NCBI GenBank assembly: GCA_020073545.1
Contig: JAIQEZ010000051.1
Span: 1 to 32,405, forward strand
Reading direction: 5' to 3'
DNA length: 32,405 nt
DNA from: Terriglobia bacterium
Lineage (GTDB): Bacteria; Acidobacteriota; Terriglobia; UBA7540
Under the pieces are notes generated by a model. The model made no database searches and had not been told where the DNA came from. It worked only from the letters and a program-made list of their open reading frames with translations. How positions within the stretch are numbered: the stretch's first letter is position 1; each line of letters opens with the position of its first letter. Of this stretch, positions 7,896 through 15,751 are shown piece by piece. A program made the position numbers and the translations under genes.

Positions 7896-9740
7896 ATGGC
7901 AACCACTCACGTTGAGCCCAAAGAAGCTGCGGCGCCCGCGGGCCAGGCGCGCAGCGTGAACGACCTGAGCATTCAGGTGGCAACCGTAAACGGCTCTGGC
8001 AGCCAGACCGCCAACTTGGTCTTGCTCCGAGCGATTTTCCAGATGGGAATTCCGGTCTCAGCGAAGAATCTTTTCCCTTCCAACATTGCCGGGCTTCCCA
8101 CTTGGTTTACGATCCGGGCCTCCAAGCATGGTTACATCGCACGCCGTAAGGACAGCGAGTACGTGGTGGCAATGAACCCGGAGACCGCCGAGGAAGACGT
8201 GCAAGGCCTCAAACCCGGAGCCGCCTGCGTTTACGACGAGCGGCTGAATTTGAAGCGCCTGCGCGATGACGTAATTTTCTATCCCGTGCCCTTTGATCAG
8301 CTCGTGACGCCGATTTGCCCGGATGCCCGGTTGCGCAAGTTGGTCCGCAACATGATTTACGACGGCGTCCTGGCCAAGCTGCTGGGCATCGACATGGAGG
8401 AAATCCACACGGCGCTCCAGAAGCAGTTCCGGAAAAAGGCCAAGGCGGCGGAGCTCAACTGGAACGCCGCTCGCGTCGGCTATGAATTCGCTGAGAAGAA
8501 CCTGGTGAAGGCGGATCCGTACTTCCTGGAGCGCATGAACGCCACGCAAGGCAAAATCCTGATTGAAGGCAACGCGGCGGCGGCCCTTGGTTCGATGTTT
8601 GCGGGCGTCACGGTGGTGACCTGGTACCCCATTACGCCCTCCTCGTCGCTCTGCGAAACGCTTATCGAGTACATGAAGCGCTATCGCCTTGACAAAGAAA
8701 CGGGGAAGGCGACGTTTGCCATTGTGCAGGCGGAAGATGAGCTGGCCGCCCTGGGAATGGCGCTTGGGGCGGGCTGGGCCGGGGCGCGCTCCATGACTTC
8801 GACGTCCGGGCCAGGCATTTCCTTGATGGCGGAGTTCGTGGGTTTTGGTTATTACGTGGAAGTCCCCGCCGTCATCTTCGATGTCCAGCGCGTGGGACCC
8901 TCGACGGGCCTGCCCACGCGCACCGCGCAGGGCGACATCCTCTCGACCGCCTTCCTTTCGCACGGCGACACCAAGCATCCGATGCTGCTGCCTTGCTCCG
9001 TGAGCGAATGCTTCACCATGGCGACTGAAGCCTTCGATCTCGCCGAGGAGCTGCAGACCCCCATTTTCGTGATGTGCGACCTCGACTTGGGTATGAACAC
9101 CTGGATGTCAGACCCCTTCCCGTATCCCGCCAAGCCGATGGCGCGCGGCAAAGTGCTGAGCGCCGAGGAAGTGCGGCGCATGGGTGGCTTCGAGCGCTAC
9201 AAAGACGTGGATGGTGACGGCGTCGGCTACCGGACGCTCCCTGGCACGCCGGACCGCCTGTGCGGGTGGTTTGCCCGCGGCAGCGGCCACAATGAGAAAG
9301 CCATTTACAGCGAGCGGCCCGAGGTCTATGTGAACAACGTCGACCGGCTGGCCCATAAGTTTGAAACCGCACGCCTGAAAGTGCCCGGCCCCGTCATCAT
9401 CGAATCCGAGAGACACAAAGTGGGCATCATCGCTTACGGCACCAGCCATTGGGCCGTCGAGGAGAGCCTCGACCAGTTGCGGCGCGAGCACGATATCGAC
9501 GCGAGTTACTGCCGCCTGCGCGCATTTCCCTTTCATCCTCAGGTTCACGATTTCCTTCACCGTCACCAACGCGTGTACGTCGTCGATCAAAACCGCGACG
9601 CGCAGATGCTGGGCCTGCTCCGGCTGGAATGCGACGCTGACGAAATCAGAAAGTTGCGCAGCGTCCGCCATTACGACGGCTTGCCCATCGACGCGCGCAC
9701 GGTTACTGACCAAATCGCTACCCAGGAGGCTGCGAACTAA
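7896..9740 (+). CDS. korA: 2-oxoacid:ferredoxin oxidoreductase, fused gamma-alpha subunit
   Basis: A 614-residue subunit of a thiamine-diphosphate enzyme that oxidatively decarboxylates a 2-oxoacid to acyl-CoA and reduces ferredoxin (or runs in reverse). Residues about 25-190 form the gamma domain (GSGSQTANLVLLRAIFQMG opens it). The alpha domain starts near 222 (EGNAAAALG), with YPITPSSSL at about 244-252 carrying the substrate-contacting Thr. TSTSGPGISLM and the later QRVGPSTGLPTRTAQGD are conserved alpha-subunit blocks. A gamma-alpha fusion with a separate beta subunit is the usual arrangement of the 2-oxoglutarate-type (Kor) enzymes, but pyruvate or branched-chain acids cannot be excluded. 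The start ATG is backed by AAGAGGAG. The beta subunit follows directly, with one base between genes. No ferredoxin gene is adjacent. Confidence 0.9.
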   Translation: MATTHVEPKEAAAPAGQARSVNDLSIQVATVNGSGSQTANLVLLRAIFQMGIPVSAKNLFPSNIAGLPTWFTIRASKHGYIARRKDSEYVVAMNPETAEEDVQGLKPGAACVYDERLNLKRLRDDVIFYPVPFDQLVTPICPDARLRKLVRNMIYDGVLAKLLGIDMEEIHTALQKQFRKKAKAAELNWNAARVGYEFAEKNLVKADPYFLERMNATQGKILIEGNAAAALGSMFAGVTVVTWYPITPSSSLCETLIEYMKRYRLDKETGKATFAIVQAEDELAALGMALGAGWAGARSMTSTSGPGISLMAEFVGFGYYVEVPAVIFDVQRVGPSTGLPTRTAQGDILSTAFLSHGDTKHPMLLPCSVSECFTMATEAFDLAEELQTPIFVMCDLDLGMNTWMSDPFPYPAKPMARGKVLSAEEVRRMGGFERYKDVDGDGVGYRTLPGTPDRLCGWFARGSGHNEKAIYSERPEVYVNNVDRLAHKFETARLKVPGPVIIESERHKVGIIAYGTSHWAVEESLDQLRREHDIDASYCRLRAFPFHPQVHDFLHRHQRVYVVDQNRDAQMLGLLRLECDADEIRKLRSVRHYDGLPIDARTVTDQIATQEAAN

Positions 9741-9741
9741 T

Positions 9742-10791
9742 ATGGCGACTACCGCCGTTCCCGCTTCGCCGGCCGCGAAGACCAACCGCATTGGCCTGGA
9801 AATCGTCCAGTACAAGGGCAACAAGAGCACCCTGTGCGCGGGCTGCGGCCACAACGCGATTTCCGAGCGCATCATTGAAGCCTGTTTCGAAATGGGTGTC
9901 GAACCCCACCGCGTCGCCAAGCTTTCCGGAATCGGCTGCTCCTCGAAGAGCCCGGCCTACTTCCTGAACTCCGCCTACGGTGTGAACGCGGTCCACGGAC
10001 GTATGCCCTCCGTGGCCACGGGAGCCCTGCTGGCCAACCACCACCTGATCGCGCTGGGCGTGAGCGGCGACGGCGACACCGCCTCGATCGGCATCGGCCA
10101 GTTCGTGCATTTGATGCGGCGCAACCTGCCCATCCTTTACGTCATTGAGGACAACGGCGTGTACGGCCTCACCAAAGGGCAATTCTCGGCCACCGCGGAT
10201 GTCGGCTCCAAACTCAAGACCGGAGTCGCGAACGACCTGCCGCCCATCGATACCTGCGCTCTGGCCATCCAGCTCGGCGCCACGTATGTCGCCAGGTCTT
10301 TTTCCGGCGACAAGAAGCAATTGCTGGCGCTCCTCAAGGGCGCGCTCGCGCATCACGGAACTTCCATGCTCGACGTGATCTCGCCCTGTGTCACCTTCAA
10401 CGATCACGAAGGTTCCACCAAGTCCTACAGCTATGTGAAGGACCACGATGAACCGATCGCGGACGTGAGCTTTGTCCCGTTCTTCGAAGACATTTCCGTG
10501 GAGTATGATCCGGGGACGACCACCGACATCACTCTACACGACGGTTCGCACCTGCTGCTCCGCAAGCTCGCTACGGACTACGACCCCACCAACAAAGGAG
10601 AAGCGCTGCGCGCGCTCACGGAAGCTCACGACAAGGGCGAAATTGTGACCGGACTCTTCTATGTCGATACCGAACGGCCGAGCTTCATTGACCTATTGAA
10701 TGTCGTCGATGAGCCGCTGGCGACGCTGCCGGAGTCCAAGGTGCGCCCGCCCAAGGAAGTCCTGGACCAGGTGATGCAGTCGCTGATGTGA
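9742..10791 (+). CDS. korB: 2-oxoacid:ferredoxin oxidoreductase beta subunit
   Basis: A 349-residue catalytic beta subunit that binds thiamine diphosphate and a 4Fe-4S cluster. The cluster ligands are all visible: C32 and C35 (CAGCGH), C66 (SGIGCSS) and C216 (SPCVTFND). The diphosphate-binding motif runs from GDGD at 109-112 to DNGVYGLTKGQ at 137-147. The gene starts one base after the korA stop and is followed by a hairpin at 10807-10826, so korAB forms a two-gene transcription unit. The absence of an in-line ferredoxin-like delta domain means electrons leave to a soluble ferredoxin encoded elsewhere. Two-subunit enzymes of this form are common in aerobic or facultative soil bacteria. Confidence 0.92.
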   Translation: MATTAVPASPAAKTNRIGLEIVQYKGNKSTLCAGCGHNAISERIIEACFEMGVEPHRVAKLSGIGCSSKSPAYFLNSAYGVNAVHGRMPSVATGALLANHHLIALGVSGDGDTASIGIGQFVHLMRRNLPILYVIEDNGVYGLTKGQFSATADVGSKLKTGVANDLPPIDTCALAIQLGATYVARSFSGDKKQLLALLKGALAHHGTSMLDVISPCVTFNDHEGSTKSYSYVKDHDEPIADVSFVPFFEDISVEYDPGTTTDITLHDGSHLLLRKLATDYDPTNKGEALRALTEAHDKGEIVTGLFYVDTERPSFIDLLNVVDEPLATLPESKVRPPKEVLDQVMQSLM

Positions 10792-10806
10792 GGTAAGGTT
10801 GTGCAG

Positions 10807-10826
10807 GGGTACGGCTTGCCGTACCC
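10807..10826 (+). terminator. Probable korAB terminator hairpin
   Basis: GGGTACGG (10807-10814) pairs perfectly with CCGTACCC (10819-10826) around a CTTG tetraloop and is followed by TTTC. It lies 15 bases after the korB stop. The T-run is short, so termination efficiency is uncertain. Confidence 0.5.
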
Positions 10827-10850
10827 TTTCCCAGTAGCAGGACGCAACGA

Positions 10851-10891
10851 GGGTAGGGCAACCTCTCCCGGCGAAGTCGGAAGCCCTACCC
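10851..10891. repeat. Inverted repeat between convergent genes
   Basis: GGGTAGGGC (10851-10859) and GCCCTACCC (10883-10891) are perfect nine-base complements around 23 bases. The arms resemble those of the hairpin at 10807-10826. It lies between korB and the convergent gene ending at 10928. It may be a terminator component or a dispersed palindromic element; no poly-T follows on either strand. Confidence 0.4.
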
Positions 10892-10927
10892 CTACACGGT
10901 CTGCAGCGCGGCGAGCGCTGCCCCGAT

Positions 10928-12124
10928 TCATTTCTTCGGGCAATCAAACACCAATTTGAAACTGTCCGCGCCTTCGCCCGGGGCAACGTCGGCGCGCTCT
11001 TGCTGCTCGTGGCAGCCACGCCGCTTGAGCGCCACGAAGTTGCGGCCGGGGATGAGTTCCATCACGGCCATGCCATCGTCGGCGGTCGCGGCCTTGACGT
11101 CGTCGAGCACCGACCCGTTCGCCCAAGTGGCATCGAGCGTGACCTTATCGGCCGGCTGGCCGGACGTGTCGACTATTTTGAACAGCACGGGTTTGTGCAG
11201 CACTTTCTGCGGTTCGTAGATTTCCGGCGGGTACAGGACAAGTTGCGTGCCCGCGCGGGGCGTCGCGGAGGTAAGTTCCACGTGCTGAAAAACCGCGGTG
11301 TCCGCGGTGGCGCCCTCGTGGCGTGCGGTGACCCAATAGAGGCCGAGGGGCAGATGGTCAAAGGAGAAGCGCCCGTCCGGTCCGGTGATCTGCTGACCGA
11401 TCAGCCGCTCCTGCTCGTCGCTGAGCGAAATTCGTATCGCCGTGCGCGGCTGCAGGTCCGCCCCGACCGCCGATCCCGCCGCTACTCCCACGGCGTCGCC
11501 AGGAGCCGGGCGCAGTTCTATCGCCAGGACGTTGCTAGTTACCTCTCCCTGCCAGAGCGTGGCGCCCAGGTTGCGCTGGAATTCGTCGGCGTTGGAAAAG
11601 CTTGCCTCGTAGATCACCGCCAGTTGGTAAACTCCCCAGATGGGTTTGTGGCCCTCCGCCAACGCCGGCCTCAAAGGTAGGATCGCCTTCTCTTCGTAAT
11701 CATCGCCTGCCGCCAGCTTCACGAGCTTGGGCTTCGGTAATCCAACATACTCGAGCGCCGTTCCTTCCGCCGGCGAGGTCGCCGCTTGCGCAACCGCTGC
11801 ATCTGCCGGCTGCAGCTTGACCTCCAGGGTCGATTCGCCGGAGGTTTCCGCAGGGCGATTCTCGTCGTAAACACGCTCGACCGGGGGGCGTTTGGCGCGT
11901 GCGCGCCGATAGAGCCAGAGCGTGTGAGGGGAGGCATTGTGAAGGTGTAGTGTGATGCGCGCAGGGTAGGGTTCAGTGAGTGCCTGCTGCTCGATGGAGA
12001 TCAGCAACTTCAGTTCGGGCGGGTTGCTTTCGCTTCTGGCCGGCGCCGCAGGCAGGATGGAGGGAAGCCACGCGAAGCCAAGCGCTACAGCAAGCCCAAA
12101 CGTTCCAAATCTTCCCTTTGCCAT
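10928..12124 (-). CDS. Exported protein with carboxypeptidase-regulatory-like domain
   Basis: A 398-residue protein starting at ATG 12124, with a signal peptide (about 1-29, cut near PAAPARS). Residues about 35-225 contain beta-rich sequence, including an Ig-like stretch (YPARITLHLHNASPHTLWLYRR) that suggests a cell-surface fold. Residues about 235-310 resemble a CarboxypepD_reg or SdrD_B-type domain (GPDGRFSFDHLPLGLYWVTA). The C-terminal part repeats a similar beta pattern and holds two Cys near the end. Such domains act as binding or structural modules and carry no catalytic site. The start was set at 12124 because the longer in-frame N-terminus would overlap vapC in a different frame and mask the signal peptide. 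The gene lies 34 bases after the vapC stop. No specific function is recognised. Confidence 0.65.
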   Translation of the reverse strand: MAKGRFGTFGLAVALGFAWLPSILPAAPARSESNPPELKLLISIEQQALTEPYPARITLHLHNASPHTLWLYRRARAKRPPVERVYDENRPAETSGESTLEVKLQPADAAVAQAATSPAEGTALEYVGLPKPKLVKLAAGDDYEEKAILPLRPALAEGHKPIWGVYQLAVIYEASFSNADEFQRNLGATLWQGEVTSNVLAIELRPAPGDAVGVAAGSAVGADLQPRTAIRISLSDEQERLIGQQITGPDGRFSFDHLPLGLYWVTARHEGATADTAVFQHVELTSATPRAGTQLVLYPPEIYEPQKVLHKPVLFKIVDTSGQPADKVTLDATWANGSVLDDVKAATADDGMAVMELIPGRNFVALKRRGCHEQQERADVAPGEGADSFKLVFDCPKK

Positions 12125-12158
12125 CGGGCCTGTATCTCGATCATGCTGCGAAGTGTCT

Positions 12159-12542
12159 TCAGTACCCAAGTCCAAGATCGAGGCCCGCAGCTTCGGCGAA
12201 CGCCCGGAAGTCCCGGTCTCGCGTGAGGAGAGAAACGCCTCGATCGATACAACTCTGGGCAATCAGCGCGTCGCCGAGCCGCGCCTTGCGGCGCTTTGCC
12301 AGCACTTTCGCCCGCAACACTCCTGCCCGTTGCCAATAGCCAGAGCCGATCTCGATTAGAGGAACTTCTGAGAGAGTTTCGGCAACGCCTGAAGGAAGCT
12401 TCGGGTCGCTTAGCAACTCGGTGAGCACAGCCGGCACCATGAGCACCTGCCCGCCTTCCAGCGCCCTATCGAGCAGCAGTGTATCCTCGCCTCCGCTGCC
12501 TTCCAGAAAGGCGACCCACGTGCTCGTGTCGGCCGCGATCAT
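12159..12542 (-). CDS. vapC: VapC-type PIN-domain toxin ribonuclease
   Basis: A 127-residue PIN-domain protein. PIN toxins of VapBC systems are Mg-dependent RNases that cleave tRNA or rRNA. The acidic metal-binding residues are visible: D5 (AADTSTW), E42 (VLTELL), D91 (RLGDALIA) and D109/D111 (LLTRDRDF). Length is normal for the family. The start ATG overlaps the antitoxin stop by four bases (ATGA at 12539-12542), the usual arrangement for coupled antitoxin-toxin pairs. All active-site acids are present, so it appears intact. Target RNA cannot be predicted. Confidence 0.88.
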   Translation of the reverse strand: MIAADTSTWVAFLEGSGGEDTLLLDRALEGGQVLMVPAVLTELLSDPKLPSGVAETLSEVPLIEIGSGYWQRAGVLRAKVLAKRRKARLGDALIAQSCIDRGVSLLTRDRDFRAFAEAAGLDLGLGY

Positions 12543-12742
12543 CGGTCGGCCTTCAGCTCTGCCAAGGTGCGTGTGAAGCGAACCCTGCCTCGGAGTTGGC
12601 GTAGGCGAGCATAAGTCCGCGATGCCGCAACTAGGTGCAGTCCGGTCCGGACGGTCTGGGTGATGCTGGTACCGCTGGCTCGTTGCGCCTTCTCGAGCAG
12701 CTCCTGCGGTACCTCTACGGTGATCTTACGCGCTGTCTCCAT
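12539..12742 (-). CDS. vapB: VapB-type antitoxin
   Basis: A 67-residue protein with an N-terminal ribbon-helix-helix pattern: a short strand (KITVEVP), helix LLEKAQRASG, then the turn and second helix TSITQTVRTGLHLV. The basic, extended C-terminus (about 40-67) would wrap the PIN toxin. It is expected to neutralise the downstream VapC and, with it, to repress the operon by binding the inverted repeat at 12755-12786 just upstream. The family is assigned by fold pattern and gene order; RHH antitoxins are too short and variable for finer naming. Confidence 0.8.
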   Translation of the reverse strand: METARKITVEVPQELLEKAQRASGTSITQTVRTGLHLVAASRTYARLRQLRGRVRFTRTLAELKADR

Positions 12743-12754
12743 GACATCTTATCG

Positions 12755-12786
12755 TACCATATTCGAGACCAGCCTTGAATATGGTA
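12755..12786 (-). promoter_or_regulatory. Inverted-repeat operator and promoter of vapBC
   Basis: TACCATATTC (12755-12764) and GAATATGGTA (12777-12786) form a perfect ten-base inverted repeat with a 12-base spacer. Arm centres are 22 bases apart, about two helical turns, which suits two RHH dimers on one DNA face. On the minus strand the repeat overlaps a candidate promoter (TTCAAG, 17 bases, TACGAT) about 12 to 40 bases before vapB. It is therefore a likely autoregulatory operator. Confidence 0.6.
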
Positions 12787-12804
12787 TTTCCTGCCGAACC
12801 GTTT

Positions 12805-13971
12805 TCACAGTACTCGCAAGATTAGGCACTTCAGGTAATGCGTTTCCGGAACGGTGAGCAGAATGGGATGGTCGCGCGACTGTGTGCGGCGCTCGACGAC
12901 GCTGACGGTGCGGTGGGCGTCGAGCGCGGCGTCAGCGATCACCCCGAGCAAGTCGGCTTCACTCACGTGGTAGGAGCACGAACACGTAAGGAGATAGCCG
13001 CCGGGGTTTAGAATCTTTAGCGCGCGCAAATTCAGTTCCTTGTAACCGCGCAGCGCCGATTCCAGGCTCGCTTTCTGCCGCGCGAAGGCGGGAGGATCGA
13101 GCACTACGGTGTCGAAGCGCTGTTTTTCCTGGTCGGCGGCTTTGAGGAAGTCGAAGCAGTTCGCTTCCTTCCACTCCAGGTTGGTGAATCCGTTCAGGTC
13201 TTGATTCCGGCGCGCCAGCGCCAGCGCATCCGCGGAGGTTTCCACGCCCAGAACGGATTCGCAACGCGACGCCAGCGTGAGCGCAAAACCGCCCGTGTAG
13301 GTGAAGCAATCGAGCGCGCGCCCGCGCGCATAACTCGCCGCCGCGGCGCGATTCTCGCGCTGGTCGAGGAAGCCGCCGGTCTTCTGCCCGCGAAGCAAGT
13401 CAAAGCAGAACTTCACGCCGTTCTCTTCCACGACCACTTCGCGGATTTCCTCGCCTGCCAGCACGCCGGTCTGTTCCGTCAGGCCCTCGAGGGCGCGCAC
13501 CGCGGCGTCGTTGCGTTCGATGATGGAGAGGGGTACGAATCCCTTCCGGAGGATTTCGACGATCGCAGGCTTCAAGCGGTCCATGCCCTGGCTGAGAGTC
13601 TGAATGACCAAGCAAGTCCCGTAGCGGTCGATGATGAGAGAGGGAAGCAGATCGCCTTCGGCAGCTACCAGTCGATAGGCCTGCGCTCCTGCTGCGATTT
13701 GCTCGCGGAAGGCGGCGGCGGCGCGGATGCGCTCGGCGAGGAATGCGTCGTCAAAGGGTCGATCCTCGCGGGTCAGAAGTCGCAGCGCGATTTGCGACTT
13801 GCTGGAGTAAAGCGCCTGCCCCCAAAAGCGCTTCTTGCGGTCGAGCAGGCGCACCACCGCGCCCGGCTCGGCTGCGGAGACGTCGGCAACGTCGGCGCGA
13901 TAGATCCACGGGTGGCCGGAGGCGATGCGCTCGATGCCCCGCGCTGTAATGGTCACTGCGGGCAGACTCAT
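12805..13971 (-). CDS. rlmI: Class I SAM-dependent rRNA cytosine-C5 methyltransferase, RlmI-like
   Basis: A 388-residue enzyme of the RlmI/RlmK (YccW) family that makes 5-methylcytosine in 23S rRNA (C1962 in E. coli). The N-terminal PUA domain spans about 1-75 (ASGHPWIYRADV). An EEHE-like middle domain follows, and the Rossmann methyltransferase domain starts near 200: LDCFTYTGGFALTLA is the SAM-binding motif I, VVLDPPAFAR is motif IV, and LLTCSCSYHVS carries the catalytic Cys. Length is typical. The ATG at 13971 lacks a clear Shine-Dalgarno, and a TATGGT hexamer 11 bases upstream could give a nearly leaderless transcript. The target base is inferred from the family. Confidence 0.88.
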   Translation of the reverse strand: MSLPAVTITARGIERIASGHPWIYRADVADVSAAEPGAVVRLLDRKKRFWGQALYSSKSQIALRLLTREDRPFDDAFLAERIRAAAAFREQIAAGAQAYRLVAAEGDLLPSLIIDRYGTCLVIQTLSQGMDRLKPAIVEILRKGFVPLSIIERNDAAVRALEGLTEQTGVLAGEEIREVVVEENGVKFCFDLLRGQKTGGFLDQRENRAAAASYARGRALDCFTYTGGFALTLASRCESVLGVETSADALALARRNQDLNGFTNLEWKEANCFDFLKAADQEKQRFDTVVLDPPAFARQKASLESALRGYKELNLRALKILNPGGYLLTCSCSYHVSEADLLGVIADAALDAHRTVSVVERRTQSRDHPILLTVPETHYLKCLILRVL

Positions 13972-14192
13972 TTCGTAACTTTACCATACTCCGTTCTCAT
14001 TCCCGCACGGGCGGATCTACACATCGCGGTACGTCCACCCCCGTCTAACGCTCAAATCATGATTCATCTCTGGCAGTTTGTGCGTCGCTCCATGAGCCAC
14101 GCCGAATTTCGCCGGGTAAATTAAAAGGGATGGCAAATCAGCCTGCTCGCGGGCTGAAATCCAAGCCTCCCCAGAAAGGAGGCGACCACGAA

Positions 14193-14264
14193 GTGAAAAG
14201 ACGTTTCATTTTCGTGATCGTTATCCAGGTTGGGGACGAACTAATCGTCCTCATCTGGATATAA
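14193..14264 (+). CDS. Possible 23-residue hydrophobic peptide with strong ribosome site
   Basis: A GTG-initiated 23-codon frame lies ten bases after AAAGGAGG (14175-14182), one of the strongest Shine-Dalgarno sequences in the window. The peptide is basic at its start (KRR), then mostly Ile/Val/Phe/Leu, interrupted by QVGDE. The same frame opens at ATG 14130 for a 44-residue version, but the ribosome site favours the internal GTG. The stop is followed after three bases by a long hairpin (14268-14304) that competes with a second one. This layout suits a leader peptide or a tiny membrane peptide. No homology is claimed, and it may not be translated. Confidence 0.4.
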   Translation: MKRRFIFVIVIQVGDELIVLIWI

Positions 14265-14267
14265 GCT

Positions 14268-14317
14268 GGGTGGCCCCCGCCGACGATACGGCTAGGGGCC
14301 ACTCTTTCGCGGAGAGT
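14268..14317 (+). promoter_or_regulatory. Mutually exclusive hairpins, attenuator-like
   Basis: Hairpin A pairs 14268-14277 with 14295-14304 (GTGGCCCC with GGGGCCAC plus two outer pairs) and continues inward through GCCG (14279-14282) with CGGC (14289-14292) around ACGATA. Hairpin B pairs ACTCT (14301-14305) with AGAGT (14313-14317). Both need 14301-14304, so only one can form fully. No poly-T run follows. The pair sits between the tiny ORF and the lipoprotein gene at 14474. Confidence 0.4.
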
Positions 14318-14473
14318 GTATCGCGTTGGGCACGGAAACTGCTTTATGAGCGGTCGAGCGCCGTGGAGTCCGATTCTCCCACTCTCCGCAAACATATAGA
14401 TAGCCCTCTTCTTCTGGAATATACTTGCGACACAATTTGTGAAGCCAGGACCTCAATCGCTTTGGGGGCTAGA

Positions 14474-15121
14474 ATGAACAGGATCATCGCTTTCGCTATC
14501 ATCCTCTTAGCAGCTCTTTGTGTGGGTTGCCGCCACTCTGAATCCACACCGGAAGAGAGTCCACCACCGTCAGCATCTTGGTTCAATCCGAGCCACCAAG
14601 CTTTGACCGATGCAGTAACAGCGGGGTTTCAGGGACGAGAACCGGAAGGATTTAAAATATATCAAAACGACGACCCTACATTTACGAAATGCTTGCACAA
14701 GGTGAGCGCAGTAATTGTATTCAGCCCCTTATCGGCTGCTCAACGCTTCGGATACGACCGAAGAAAAGAATTTGGTTCGGCACCGACGCTTGGCGATGTT
14801 GCAAGTTACGGAAATTCCGCATCGATTTCGGTTTACTACGGAGCCAGCAGCCCTGACGACCAAGCAAGCATAGCTGTCTCTGTAGGCGATACCCTATACA
14901 AGCCAAGGAAGACTGGGATGTCCAACAGCGAGGCCATATCATGTGAATCTGAGACTATACCGCCAGCTTGGAGCCTCACGATATACACCGTCTTCGAAGG
15001 GCAGAATGCACTTCCTGCATCGGGGAAAGGCAGGGTGATTGTGCGCAGAAACGGAATGGAAGACGCGAACTTCGACATTGATTTTGATTCGATTCCATCC
15101 TCAGTGAGCACCCCACAATAG
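14474..15121 (+). CDS. Predicted lipoprotein of unknown function
   Basis: A 215-residue protein with a lipoprotein signal: MNRIIAFAIILLAAL, then CVGC with the lipidation Cys at about residue 19. A Ser/Pro-rich tether (about 22-36) precedes a folded domain containing Tyr/Phe-rich stretches and two further Cys (near 75 and 157). No family is recognised. The start is ATG at 14474 with GGGGG five bases upstream; longer in-frame starts would bury the signal sequence. It is followed nine bases later by the next gene, probably on the same transcript. Base composition is clearly more A/T-rich than in the neighbouring rlmI and queA, suggesting recent acquisition or weak codon selection. Confidence 0.6.
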   Translation: MNRIIAFAIILLAALCVGCRHSESTPEESPPPSASWFNPSHQALTDAVTAGFQGREPEGFKIYQNDDPTFTKCLHKVSAVIVFSPLSAAQRFGYDRRKEFGSAPTLGDVASYGNSASISVYYGASSPDDQASIAVSVGDTLYKPRKTGMSNSEAISCESETIPPAWSLTIYTVFEGQNALPASGKGRVIVRRNGMEDANFDIDFDSIPSSVSTPQ

Positions 15122-15130
15122 GAGACGCGT

Positions 15131-15619
15131 ATGGTTGCTCAACAGGGAGCAGGCAATATCCAACACATCAAAGGCAGGCATCAGCCTTTTCTCTTATGCG
15201 AGAATGAGCAATGCGAGTTTCATGTAAGGCCCATTCTGCTCCCGGGAACCGGCCTTGCGATTAGATTCTCAGATCGAAAGCAGTTGGCCAAGGTCGATTG
15301 GCAAGCAGCCGTCGCATGTCCGATTGCTGGGCATGTGTCCGTATACAAACAATCAGACATCCACTGGCTGGATCAGCAGGATCGGGCTCCAGACCCAGAC
15401 CTCCTGGATTGGTTTTCTGTGGAAATAGAATGTGCGGCCAAAGACTGCGGGGCTCTGGTCACACTCCATATATCCAGTCCCGTGGGCGCAACCAATACTT
15501 TGAATTTACCCAATCTTTTAGCCACAAAGGTCGCGTATTCAGGGAAACTCCCTTGCGGTCATTATTTTGTCCCCAAGAGGAAGGAGGCCTGCCACCCTCA
15601 AAGGGGCTGGATTGAATAG
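15131..15619 (+). CDS. Hypothetical protein with paired cysteines
   Basis: A 162-residue soluble protein without signal peptide or membrane segment. It has Cys pairs in short-loop arrangements, CENEQC (about 23-28) and CAAKDC (about 101-106), plus CPIAGH near 63 and CGH near 142. Their spacing suggests two zinc-ribbon-like or rubredoxin-like knuckles, but no family is recognised. It starts nine bases after the lipoprotein stop and shares its lower G+C, so the two form one accessory unit. The ORF has credible composition and length; the function is unknown. Confidence 0.5.
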   Translation: MVAQQGAGNIQHIKGRHQPFLLCENEQCEFHVRPILLPGTGLAIRFSDRKQLAKVDWQAAVACPIAGHVSVYKQSDIHWLDQQDRAPDPDLLDWFSVEIECAAKDCGALVTLHISSPVGATNTLNLPNLLATKVAYSGKLPCGHYFVPKRKEACHPQRGWIE

Positions 15620-15632
15620 TCTTACTTGTTCC

Positions 15633-15651
15633 AGGGGAAACTGTTTCCTCT
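15633..15651 (+). terminator. Possible terminator hairpin
   Basis: AGGGGAAAC (15633-15641) pairs with GTTTCCTCT (15643-15651), with one G-T wobble and a tight loop, 14 bases after the stop of the preceding gene. No clear T-run follows, so this is a weak call. Confidence 0.3.
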
Positions 15652-15751
15652 GCTTGGAAATACTCTTTGGTTTGAATTGAGAAGATTCCTAAATTGACAA
15701 GATTCGTCTCAAATGCATAATCGTCCAGGATGCTGATACAATTCCCTCCGG

